From Panacibacter ginsenosidivorans (lineage in GTDB: Bacteria > Bacteroidota > Bacteroidia > Chitinophagales > Chitinophagaceae): a DNA stretch of 64,000 bases. Under the pieces are notes generated by a model that saw only the letters and a program-made list of their open reading frames with translations, had not been told where the DNA came from and searched no databases. The stretch is taken from contig NZ_CP042435.1 in NCBI RefSeq assembly GCF_007971225.1, forward strand, positions 2,421,501 to 2,485,500, given 5' to 3'. Shown piece by piece: positions 33,600 to 40,748 of this stretch (its first letter is position 1; each line of letters starts with the position of its first letter). Made by a program: the position numbers and the translations under genes.

Positions 33600-34298
33600 A
33601 TGCTAAAAACCATTTGGCGCTGGACGAAACGCATTTTTATTATAGGCTTTATTTCATCATTTATTTATCTGCTTATCTGCAAATGGGCAATGCCACCAAT
33701 TACACTAACACAATTGGGAGCTCTGTTTGAAGGCGATGGTTTAAAACGTGATTATGTTAGCTGGGAAGAAATTTCTCCCAACGTAAAACTTGCAGCCATG
33801 GCAAGTGAAGACCAGTTGTTTCCTGATCACAATGGTTTTGACTGGAACGCATTGAAGAAAAGTTTTGCAACAGATCCGCGGAAAAAAAATAAAATAGCAG
33901 GTACCGGTGCAAGCACCATCAGCCAGCAAACAGCTAAAAATGTTTTTTTGTGGCAAGGCGAAGGCTTTATGAAATATGTGCGCAAAGCACCCGAGTTTTA
34001 TTTTACACAACTCACCGAATGGATCTGGGGTAAGCAACGTATTCTTGAAGTTTATCTCAACACTATTGAAATGGGCAAAGGCATCTTTGGCATAGAAGCC
34101 GCTTCACAGGCCTATTTCAAAAAGCCCGCTAAAAATCTTACCCGCAGCGAAGCCGCACAGATCATTGCCTGTTTGCCCAATCCAAAAGTTTATACCGTAA
34201 AACCACAAAGTCGTTTTGTTTCGTGGAAATACAAATGGATCTTGAGGCAGATGAATAATATCCAGGACGATCCGGATATACAGGCATTGATGAAGTAG
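33600..34298 (+). CDS. mtgA: Monofunctional biosynthetic peptidoglycan transglycosylase
   Basis: 232 residues: one membrane anchor (about 13-30) and a GT51 domain with EDQLFPDHNGFDW (catalytic Glu in EDQ), GASTISQQTAKNVFLW, KQRILEVYLNTIEMGKGIFGIEAAS and RSEAAQIIACLPNP. It polymerises lipid II glycan chains on the periplasmic face. Length is typical. A G/C-rich palindrome begins directly after the stop. Confidence 0.95.
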   Translation: MLKTIWRWTKRIFIIGFISSFIYLLICKWAMPPITLTQLGALFEGDGLKRDYVSWEEISPNVKLAAMASEDQLFPDHNGFDWNALKKSFATDPRKKNKIAGTGASTISQQTAKNVFLWQGEGFMKYVRKAPEFYFTQLTEWIWGKQRILEVYLNTIEMGKGIFGIEAASQAYFKKPAKNLTRSEAAQIIACLPNPKVYTVKPQSRFVSWKYKWILRQMNNIQDDPDIQALMK

Positions 34299-34301
34299 AT
34301 G

Positions 34302-34320
34302 CCCCCAACCCCTGAAGGGG
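34302..34320. repeat. G/C-rich palindrome after mtgA
   Basis: CCCCCAA then CCCCT-GA-AGGGG, three bases after the mtgA stop. A weaker relative (CCCCTC, seven or so bases, GAGAGG) lies near 37315. It may act as a weak terminator. Confidence 0.55.
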
Positions 34321-34370
34321 AATAAGAAAAATATTTTTGTGCCAAACTGCTGTACTGCTATTAAACTTCT

Positions 34371-34390
34371 GTTGCGTCGCACTCTTGTAC
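34371..34390 (+). repeat. GTTG repeat copy 20 (type 1)
   Basis: Exact GTTGCGTCGCACTCTTGTAC, with left flank TTTTTGTGCC and right flank ATTATTCAGC. Only 35 bp from the inverted repeat at 34426. Confidence 0.92.
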
Positions 34391-34425
34391 AGCATCAAGA
34401 TTATTCAGCTTTCATTGTAGCGGAG

Positions 34426-34453
34426 TTGCGGTGCGTGACACACGCACCACGGC
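34426..34453 (+). repeat. 28-bp inverted repeat, left copy, bracketing a small gene
   Basis: Starts TTGCGGTGCGTG and ends CGCACCACGGC. It matches the right copy at 34987-35014 (opposite strand) in 25 of 28 positions. Each copy is also itself a near-palindrome (GGTGCGTG / CACGCACC). Confidence 0.85.
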
Positions 34454-34469
34454 TGAGGAGAACTTTGTG

Positions 34470-34889
34470 TCATTTAATAAAAATTTCTTTTTCTTTTTTT
34501 GTTTTCCAACTATCCCCATAATTTAAGTTTTTATCTTTTGTCAACTTATATGGATAATAGAATGTGTAAGCGTCCTCTTCATCTTTGCTTTCAACAATTA
34601 CTGCAATTGCATCAGTTTTTTGATTTGTGTCAGGGTCAATTACTTTAACGTCATAGAAAATTGCAATTGCTTTGTAATCGCCTCTTTCTACGCCTTGCTT
34701 TAGTCCTGCTTTTAAATCTTTAATAACTGTATTTGATTCTGGATTTTCATCTCCGTCATAAGTTCCCACAAAAGCAACGCTGTCTTTATTATCTACCGCT
34801 GACGATAACGGATAAAATTCTCCAGGCTTTGTTAATAGATCTTCAACAAAAGGAAAGGTTGCGTCAAGAATTTCCATTATATAGTTCAT
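34470..34889 (-). CDS. Hypothetical protein in an inverted-repeat-bounded segment
   Basis: 139 residues from the ATG at 34889. The open frame runs further upstream and encodes a short hydrophobic stretch followed by Cys (YNIIISFLFSPCKKSNEK) that looks like a lipoprotein signal, but no start codon in frame precedes it before the right inverted repeat, so the N-terminus may be damaged or use a rare start. The body contains EFYPLSSAVDNKDSVAFVGTYDGDENPES and AIAIFYDVKVIDPDTNQKTDAIAVIVESKDEE. No known family is recognised. Confidence 0.55.
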   Translation of the reverse strand: MNYIMEILDATFPFVEDLLTKPGEFYPLSSAVDNKDSVAFVGTYDGDENPESNTVIKDLKAGLKQGVERGDYKAIAIFYDVKVIDPDTNQKTDAIAVIVESKDEEDAYTFYYPYKLTKDKNLNYGDSWKTKKEKEIFIK

Positions 34890-34986
34890 CGTATAATCTT
34901 TTGATAGCGTTTTTTCGTTTGATTTTTTGCATGGAGAGAACAAAAAAGAAATGATGATATTGTAAAGTTTTCGTGAATTTCCTTTC

Positions 34987-35014
34987 GCCGTGGTGTGTGT
35001 GACACGCACCACAA
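34987..35014 (-). repeat. 28-bp inverted repeat, right copy
   Basis: On the minus strand starts TTGTGGTGCGTG and ends CACACCACGGC. With the left copy it encloses 589 bp and the hypothetical gene. No convincing target duplication is visible outside the two copies. Confidence 0.85.
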
Positions 35015-35049
35015 TTGTGCTTAGATAAAAGCCGCTTCTTCTTCCAAAC

Positions 35050-35069
35050 GTACAAGTGAGTGACACAAC
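35050..35069 (-). repeat. GTTG repeat copy 21 (type 2)
   Basis: On the minus strand GTTGTGTCACTCACTTGTAC, then AGGCGATGCC. 36 bp outside the right inverted repeat. Confidence 0.92.
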
Positions 35070-35108
35070 AGGCGATGCCATGAAGAACAAAAGCTGATAA
35101 GCAAAATC

Positions 35109-35636
35109 CTACTTCATATCAAAAAACTTTTCTGCATCAAGCCAGGTATTCATTCGTTCATATTTTGTCTCATGCATATTGTGTGTAGCCGTAAACATGA
35201 TGGCTCTTCCATTAAATACAGACAAATTAAAATCATGATCATCTATCAGTACATCGCCTTTCAATACACTTTTATCTCCGCATAGAATTCTTCTTTTCCA
35301 GTGTATGAAAGGGAAATGTTTATCAAGCCATTCATATTTATCCTGCAATGAGTATTCAAACTCCATAGCAGCGGAAGCGACATACACATCAAAGCGGTCA
35401 TTCAGTTCTTTAATCATTTCCTGGCTGTGCGGTATCAATGGCAGGTCTTTGAAGAATCCTTTTTGGTGCGGGTATTGCTTTACAACCTGCCTGTGCTCTT
35501 CGGGAACAATTGCATGCAACTTTGTGCCATAAAGATCTTCTTTAGTGTAACGGATACCAAAATCACGTTCGTACCATTCTAAAAAGCGTTCAATGGCGTC
35601 GGCCATTACTTCATCCATATCTATCAGTATTCTCAT
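35109..35636 (-). CDS. 5'(3')-deoxyribonucleotidase (HAD family)
   Basis: 175 residues from the ATG at 35636, which puts the HAD motif I ILIDMDEV at the very start. Later VYVASAAMEF (motif II region) and VLIDDHDFNL (motif III/IV) complete a NT5C-type active site. It dephosphorylates deoxynucleoside monophosphates, adjusting dNTP pools. Upstream sequence includes TACTTTCG as a possible -7 box at 35653-35660. Confidence 0.88.
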   Translation of the reverse strand: MRILIDMDEVMADAIERFLEWYERDFGIRYTKEDLYGTKLHAIVPEEHRQVVKQYPHQKGFFKDLPLIPHSQEMIKELNDRFDVYVASAAMEFEYSLQDKYEWLDKHFPFIHWKRRILCGDKSVLKGDVLIDDHDFNLSVFNGRAIMFTATHNMHETKYERMNTWLDAEKFFDMK

Positions 35637-35652
35637 AATATTAATTAAGCAG

Positions 35653-35660
35653 CGAAAGTA
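35653..35660 (-). promoter_or_regulatory. Candidate -7 box for the nucleotidase gene
   Basis: TACTTTCG on the minus strand, 16 bases before the ATG. Confidence 0.35.
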
Positions 35661-35711
35661 AAAAATATGGTGCACTTAATCATGCAGTATGCATATGATC
35701 ATTGGTGTGTG

Positions 35712-35723
35712 TGACAAATGTCA
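35712..35723. promoter_or_regulatory. Crp/Fnr-like operator upstream of DUF2892 gene
   Basis: TGACA-AA-TGTCA. With the -7 box TACTTTTA at 35747-35754 and the start of transcription four bases later (35759), the centre lies at -41.5, the classic position for an activator touching RNA polymerase. Confidence 0.5.
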
Positions 35724-35776
35724 TATTCCAGCTTACACAGACTTGCTACTTTTATGTTTCAAATAAATTCATTGTT

Positions 35777-35989
35777 ATGAAAAGGAATGTTGGCAATAGC
35801 GACAGACTAATAAGATTTATACTGGCAGCATTATTTGCAGTACTTTGTTTTACCGGTACTGTAACAGGCGTAGCAGGTGTTGCACTACTTGTACTTGGAG
35901 GCATTTTCCTGCTTACCTCTCTTATAGGTTTTTGTCCTTTATATACACTGGCGGGTATCAATACCTGCAAGGCTAAGAAGGTTAATTAA
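35777..35989 (+). CDS. DUF2892 (YgaP-like) small membrane protein
   Basis: 70 residues from the ATG at 35777. RNVGNSDRLIRFILAALFAVLCF and LLVLGGIFLLTSLIGFCPLYTLAGINTC show the two-helix DUF2892 fold with the conserved Cys-Pro before the end. The exact role is unknown; related domains occur fused to rhodanese and are often redox- or nitrogen-oxide-linked. A TGACA-AA-TGTCA palindrome upstream suggests control by a Crp/Fnr-type activator. Confidence 0.88.
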   Translation: MKRNVGNSDRLIRFILAALFAVLCFTGTVTGVAGVALLVLGGIFLLTSLIGFCPLYTLAGINTCKAKKVN

Positions 35990-35994
35990 TGGTG

Positions 35995-37260
35995 TTATTT
36001 CAAACTGGAATATACAAGGTTTTGAAATTTAGACGCAAGATCGCCATGAGTGTTAGGTGTATGTTGTGTCATTATAAGGCAAACAAGTTTTGCTTTTGGG
36101 TCTGCCCAATAAGTAGTGCCATAATAACCGCCCCATGCAAAGGATCCCTCATTGCGCGAACCTTTTGCAGCGCCTTTTGCTGTAACGAGCTCGAAGCCGA
36201 GGCCAAAGTTACTATCGCCGAATAACCCTGGTTCCAGTTGGTCGCTCAGCATCAATTCAACAGTGCGTGGCGCTAACAATTGGCTGCCATTATATTTTCC
36301 TTTGTTAAGCAACATTTGCAAAAAGATGGCATAGTCATATGCTGTAGAAGAAAGACCCGCACCACCACTAAAATAATGTTTATTCATAATTGGGTAGTCA
36401 GGATCTATATTACGAAAAGTGTGGCTCCATTTGATGATCTGGTGATTGTCATCTTCTGTATATACTGTAGCAAGCCTGCCTGCTTTTGAAGCAGGCAAAT
36501 TGAAATAAGTATCGTTCATGCCAAGCGGCTCAAAAATTCTTTTACGAAAATAATCTTCGAGGTTCATGTCGCTGATCACTTCAGTTAAACAACCCAGCAA
36601 ATCAGTATTTAAACCATATTGCCATTTTTCGCCAGGTTGAAATTTTAACGGCTGTTTGCCAAGTATTTTCATTTTATCCAGCAGGCTCGCATCAAAATAT
36701 CCAAGTCCGGAAGGAACACCTGCTTTTGCATAAATGGCTTTCATGTCATCGCTGCCAATATCGCCATAATCAATACCTGATGTATGTGTGAGCAGGTCAC
36801 GAAAAGTGATCTCTCTTTTTGCAGGAACAGTTGTATAAGTTGTATCTGCAGCATTATACTTATCTAATACAACAGGATGTTTGAATTCGGGAATAAAATC
36901 CGAAATAGGTTCGTCCAGCAAAAACTTCCCTTCTTCATACAGCATCATAATACCAACACTGGTGATGGCTTTTGTCTGGCTCATAATGCGGAATATGGCA
37001 TCGTTTGGCATTGGCTTTTTTGTATCTGCATCAAGGTATCCGTAGCCTTTATATTGCACCAGTTGATTGTCTTTTACGATAATTGTAACCACACCTTTTA
37101 CCCAATCATTTTTTACATAACTATTTACCAGGCTGTCAATACGTGCTAATCTGGTATAATCTACTGTGACATTTTGTTTACCGCTTTTATCAATAACCTG
37201 TGCAAAGCCAGCAACAGAGAAAGTAAAAAATAATGCAATGAGTAAAAGATATTTTTTCAT
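35995..37260 (-). CDS. Exported serine hydrolase of the beta-lactamase class C/esterase fold
   Basis: 421 residues with a signal peptide (about 20, ending VAGFA). The catalytic S-x-x-K is SQTK at 94-97, and YGLNTDLLG supplies the YxN motif near 217. The domain covers most of the chain with a long beta-lactamase-type region FRDLLTHTSGIDYG. Members are D-aminopeptidases, esterases or penicillin-binding-like proteins; resistance to beta-lactams cannot be concluded. It converges on the DUF2892 gene with a five-base gap. Confidence 0.88.
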   Translation of the reverse strand: MKKYLLLIALFFTFSVAGFAQVIDKSGKQNVTVDYTRLARIDSLVNSYVKNDWVKGVVTIIVKDNQLVQYKGYGYLDADTKKPMPNDAIFRIMSQTKAITSVGIMMLYEEGKFLLDEPISDFIPEFKHPVVLDKYNAADTTYTTVPAKREITFRDLLTHTSGIDYGDIGSDDMKAIYAKAGVPSGLGYFDASLLDKMKILGKQPLKFQPGEKWQYGLNTDLLGCLTEVISDMNLEDYFRKRIFEPLGMNDTYFNLPASKAGRLATVYTEDDNHQIIKWSHTFRNIDPDYPIMNKHYFSGGAGLSSTAYDYAIFLQMLLNKGKYNGSQLLAPRTVELMLSDQLEPGLFGDSNFGLGFELVTAKGAAKGSRNEGSFAWGGYYGTTYWADPKAKLVCLIMTQHTPNTHGDLASKFQNLVYSSLK

Positions 37261-37453
37261 ACAACAATTTTATTGGTGAAAGATAATACAAAAACTCATT
37301 GACCTCATCCCAAACCCCTCGTCAAAAAGAGAGGCTTTAAAATCCATTGCAGGATAAGATTTGTGCTGGCTGTTTAAAATACTGCGTCTTGCTGCGAATA
37401 AAAATCCACTACATTTACGCCCACTTTTATTTTACAAACATCACTATTATTTT

Positions 37454-38461
37454 ATGCGATTAGTTTCTTATCTCAAAGATGGCCACGACCAGCTTGCTTT
37501 CCTGGTAAACAATAAAGTATACGATGCAGACATGGTACATCCTGAGCTGCCTTCGTCTATGAGTATGTTGCTGAATTACTGGGACGATAGTTTTGCCACA
37601 GCACAGGCTGTTGACAAAGCTATACATGACGGCCGGTTTTCACAACATGCCATTCCTGTTGATGAAGTTGAATTGCTGTCACCTGTTCCGTTTCCTTCCA
37701 GTTGCAGGGATGGGTATGCATTTCGCCAGCATGTGGAATCTGCAAGACGAAACCGTGGCGCACAAATGATTCCGGAGTTCGATCAGTACCCCATTTTTTA
37801 TTTTACCAATCATCATAGTGTGCAGGGGCCCGGCGAAGTAAAATGTATGCCCGATCATTTTGAGAAACTTGATTTTGAATTAGAAGTTGCTATTGTTATC
37901 AGCAAGATGGGCAGGAATATAAAAGCTGCAGAAGCCGACGAATATATTGCAGGTTTGATGATCATGAATGACATAAGTGCAAGACGGTTACAAATGGAAG
38001 AAATGTTGCTGAATCTCGGCCCTGCGAAAGGAAAAGATTTTGCAACGGCGGTTGGTCCATGTCTTGTAACGCTTGATGAGCTTGAACCATTTGAAACTGC
38101 TCCAAAAGAAAATCATACCGGCAAAAACTGGAATCTTATCATGAAATGTTTTGTAAATGGTGTGCAGGTTAGTGAAGGTAATGTTGCTGATATGGATTGG
38201 ACCTTTGCAGAGATCATTGAACGTTGCTCATATGGTGTTACGTTATATCCGGGCGATATTATTGGCAGCGGCACTGTTGGTACTGGTTGCTTTTTGGAAT
38301 TGAATGGCACCGGCAAACGCAACGATCCTAATTACGAGGAACAATGGCTGCAGGAAGGCGATGTAGTGGAAATGGAAATTGATGGTTTGGGAAAACTGAG
38401 TAACACGATTGTAAAGGAAGACGATGATTTTTCTATACTGGCGTTGAAGAAAAATATTTAG
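37454..38461 (+). CDS. Fumarylacetoacetate hydrolase family protein
   Basis: 335 residues from the ATG at 37454; the longer frame upstream is untypical. FAH-family signs: KLDFELEVAIVISKMGRNI (metal-binding Glu region), GLMIMNDISARRLQ, GKDFATAVGPCLVT and PGDIIGSGTVGTGCF. Such enzymes cleave carbon-carbon bonds in beta-diketo acids from aromatic breakdown. The flavin reductase downstream supports a catabolic setting, but no tyrosine or homogentisate gene is visible here. Confidence 0.9.
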   Translation: MRLVSYLKDGHDQLAFLVNNKVYDADMVHPELPSSMSMLLNYWDDSFATAQAVDKAIHDGRFSQHAIPVDEVELLSPVPFPSSCRDGYAFRQHVESARRNRGAQMIPEFDQYPIFYFTNHHSVQGPGEVKCMPDHFEKLDFELEVAIVISKMGRNIKAAEADEYIAGLMIMNDISARRLQMEEMLLNLGPAKGKDFATAVGPCLVTLDELEPFETAPKENHTGKNWNLIMKCFVNGVQVSEGNVADMDWTFAEIIERCSYGVTLYPGDIIGSGTVGTGCFLELNGTGKRNDPNYEEQWLQEGDVVEMEIDGLGKLSNTIVKEDDDFSILALKKNI

Positions 38462-38492
38462 TTACCAACTTTTGTAATACTCATCAACGCCT

Positions 38493-38512
38493 GTTGTGTC
38501 ACTCACTTGTAC
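38493..38512 (+). repeat. GTTG repeat copy 22 (type 2)
   Basis: Exact GTTGTGTCACTCACTTGTAC between CATCAACGCCT and GTTCTGAATTTTACTGAGCA. It ends close to the start of the flavin reductase gene, so it may lie in its leader. Confidence 0.92.
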
Positions 38513-38531
38513 GTTCTGAATTTTACTGAGC

Positions 38532-39425
38532 ATGCTTACACTCGAATTAAATAATTTAAAAACAGTAGAAAAACAAAACTGGCTGCAGCATGCCATTGCA
38601 CCAAGACCTATTGCATTTGCAAGTACTATTGATAAAGCAGGTAATGTAAACCTTAGCCCGTTTAGTTTCTTCAATATGTTTTCTTCTAGTCCACCAATAA
38701 TTATTTTTTCACCTGCAAGAAGAGTAAGAGATAATACCACCAAACACACCTTACAAAACATAGAAGAAGTACCTGAAGTTGTCATCAATATTTGTGATTA
38801 TGATATGGTGCAGCAAATAAGTCTTGCCAGTTGCGAATTTCCAAAAGGCGTTGATGAATTTATAAAAACCGGCTTTACAAAACAAGCTGCGTTGCATGTA
38901 AAACCACCTATGGTAAAAGAAGCCAAAGTAAAACTTGAATGTAAAGTGCTTGAAATAAAACCGCTGGGAAATGAAGGCGGTGCAGGTAACCTTGTAATTG
39001 CAGAAGTTATCTGCATGCATGTAGAAGAAAGCATACTTAACGAAGATCATTCAATGATTGATCAGCTTAAGTTTCACCAGGTAGCAAGATTAGGCGGTAA
39101 CTGGTACAGTGTGGTGAATGAACATAATTTATTCCAGGTACCAAAACCAAATGTGCAGTTAGGCATTGGTGTAGATGCATTACCTGAAAGCATTCGTAAC
39201 AGCAACATTCTTACCGGCAATAATATCGGCATGCTGGCCAATGTACATGAACTGCCTCTAATTGATGCTGCGTTTGAAGACGATAAGCTCAAAAATATTT
39301 TTCAATACTATTCTCTTATGCCTGATGAAATGGAAAAGGAACTGCATATGTATGCTAAAGAATTATTAGATGCCGGCAGAGTTCGGGAAGCATGGCAAGT
39401 GTTGCTTTCGGGAACAATTTTGTAG
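38532..39425 (+). CDS. Flavin reductase-like domain protein (DIM6/NTAB family)
   Basis: 297 residues. The FMN-binding split-barrel is clear: WLQHAIAPRPIAFASTIDKAGNVNLSPFSFFNMFSSSPPIIIFSP, and VVINICDYDMVQQISLASCEFPKGVDEF. It should bind FMN and reduce flavin or a substrate with NAD(P)H. A C-terminal 90-residue helical extension is present (DALPESIRNSNILTGNNIGML onwards). Linked to the FAH-family gene. Confidence 0.88.
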   Translation: MLTLELNNLKTVEKQNWLQHAIAPRPIAFASTIDKAGNVNLSPFSFFNMFSSSPPIIIFSPARRVRDNTTKHTLQNIEEVPEVVINICDYDMVQQISLASCEFPKGVDEFIKTGFTKQAALHVKPPMVKEAKVKLECKVLEIKPLGNEGGAGNLVIAEVICMHVEESILNEDHSMIDQLKFHQVARLGGNWYSVVNEHNLFQVPKPNVQLGIGVDALPESIRNSNILTGNNIGMLANVHELPLIDAAFEDDKLKNIFQYYSLMPDEMEKELHMYAKELLDAGRVREAWQVLLSGTIL

Positions 39426-39452
39426 AGCATTAATGATGCATTAAGTTATGCA

Positions 39453-39472
39453 GTATAAGAGTGCGACGCAAC
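39453..39472 (-). repeat. GTTG repeat copy 23 (type 1)
   Basis: On the minus strand GTTGCGTCGCACTCTTATAC with AGGCGATGC and GGCCGGGTAC further on. Convergent gap. Confidence 0.92.
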
Positions 39473-39514
39473 AGGCGATGCTATAAAAAAATTATGGCCG
39501 GGTACAAAAAATAT

Positions 39515-40507
39515 TTACCGCTTATTTTTATGTGCAATAAGTTTTTGTTTTACTTCATTAAAAAATTTATACCGCTGGCTTTCATTTTGTGAACTGATAA
39601 GTGTAGAACGGCGGATGAGATTCTGCATCATTTCATAAGTATCATTGCAAAATAGCTCATTACTCGTTTGCATATAATTCAACACATCATAGTTTAGGTA
39701 CACGACCGGCCTGTTATCGACCTTTACAAAAATTGTATTGTCTGCAAGTATTACCCTGTTATAATATAACTGGAAATTATTTTTTTTAAGCTCCGGGTTT
39801 TCATGTGGCAAAAATTTTGATCCGGCCTCGGCCTGCCTGCATAAATGATCCAGCGTTTCAATTACCGACTCATATAATACATCAATATCTTCAGCGGAGC
39901 GAAAGAACCCTACCTCTCTATAATATTCTATTTGAAAAAGAATACTGTTGATACATTCTGTATTCCATAGTTCAATAGATGAATAGCGGTTGTAAAGTCT
40001 TGTAATGTTATGCCCCATTTTTTCTATATGCTTTGGAAGGCAATCAAAAGAGAATTGTTTGTTCCTGTAATCAGGATGCTGAATGATAGATTTCATCCAG
40101 AAGAAATAACGGAATGCGAAGAATGGCTGAAAATAAAAAGTCTGAAAAAGATGGATGTCTTTGGTAAGATAGATGATCTCGTGATTGTCAAAATGCTGGA
40201 TAGCCGTCAATTGTTCTTCAAGGCCTTTGAGAAAATTTTCAAAAGTATTTTCTCCGGTAATGCGGCTGTTCTGAAATAAGACAGAGTTATTATTAAAATG
40301 CAGTAACTGGTCTATGGAAAGATTAAAATGCTCTGCCAGTATTTTGGTTTCATCAAGCGTTAGAGCTGTTTCGCAACGAATGCGCCTGTAAGCGCTATCG
40401 TTACTTACAGAAAGCAAAGAGGCTATGCTGTCTGCCAATGATGCATTTGCAGGTAATATTTCACGGACATGGGCAAAAAGGTATTGCTGGGCAGGAAGAC
40501 TTTGCAT
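39515..40507 (-). CDS. Helix-turn-helix regulator with large unknown C-terminal domain
   Basis: 330 residues. The N-terminal segment SLADSIASLLSVSNDSAYRRIRCETALTLDETKILAEHFNLSIDQLL (about 22-68) is an XRE-like HTH of the type common in Bacteroidota. The remaining 260 residues are mostly helical and not assignable; they could be a sensor. It is divergent from the unknown lipoprotein at 40749, and a 20-bp palindrome lies in the shared region, so it may control that gene or itself. Confidence 0.75.
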   Translation of the reverse strand: MQSLPAQQYLFAHVREILPANASLADSIASLLSVSNDSAYRRIRCETALTLDETKILAEHFNLSIDQLLHFNNNSVLFQNSRITGENTFENFLKGLEEQLTAIQHFDNHEIIYLTKDIHLFQTFYFQPFFAFRYFFWMKSIIQHPDYRNKQFSFDCLPKHIEKMGHNITRLYNRYSSIELWNTECINSILFQIEYYREVGFFRSAEDIDVLYESVIETLDHLCRQAEAGSKFLPHENPELKKNNFQLYYNRVILADNTIFVKVDNRPVVYLNYDVLNYMQTSNELFCNDTYEMMQNLIRRSTLISSQNESQRYKFFNEVKQKLIAHKNKR

Positions 40508-40560
40508 AAGCGGGGTTTCTAGATATCTTTAAAAGGAACGGTTTAAATATTAAAACATGC

Positions 40561-40580
40561 TTTTACAATTTATTGTAAAA
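40561..40580. promoter_or_regulatory. 20-bp palindrome, candidate operator
   Basis: TTTTACAATTTATTGTAAAA: perfect 8-bp arms around TTTA, 54 bp from the regulator start in the divergent region. Confidence 0.5.
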
Positions 40581-40748
40581 AATCGTAATAAACAAATGCC
40601 TGCTTAGAAAAGATGCTGTTTTATAATTCTGAATCTGTTGTGGATTATTTTATTTGTACAAAACGCGTATCAGCTCATTGCTATAAGCGATATTCAATTA
40701 TGCTCTCATGAAATAGTAGCATAGTTTTAAGGACAAAATAATTCCCTT

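Noticed and set aside
34470-35090. 206-residue version of the hypothetical gene at 34.5 kb
   Set aside because: Its first 30 or so residues are read from GTTG repeat copy 21 and the right inverted repeat, so the long start is not credible.
35995-37260. Serine hydrolase as a beta-lactam resistance gene
   Set aside because: SxxK and YxN are shared by esterases, peptidases and PBPs; nothing specific for beta-lactamase activity is visible.
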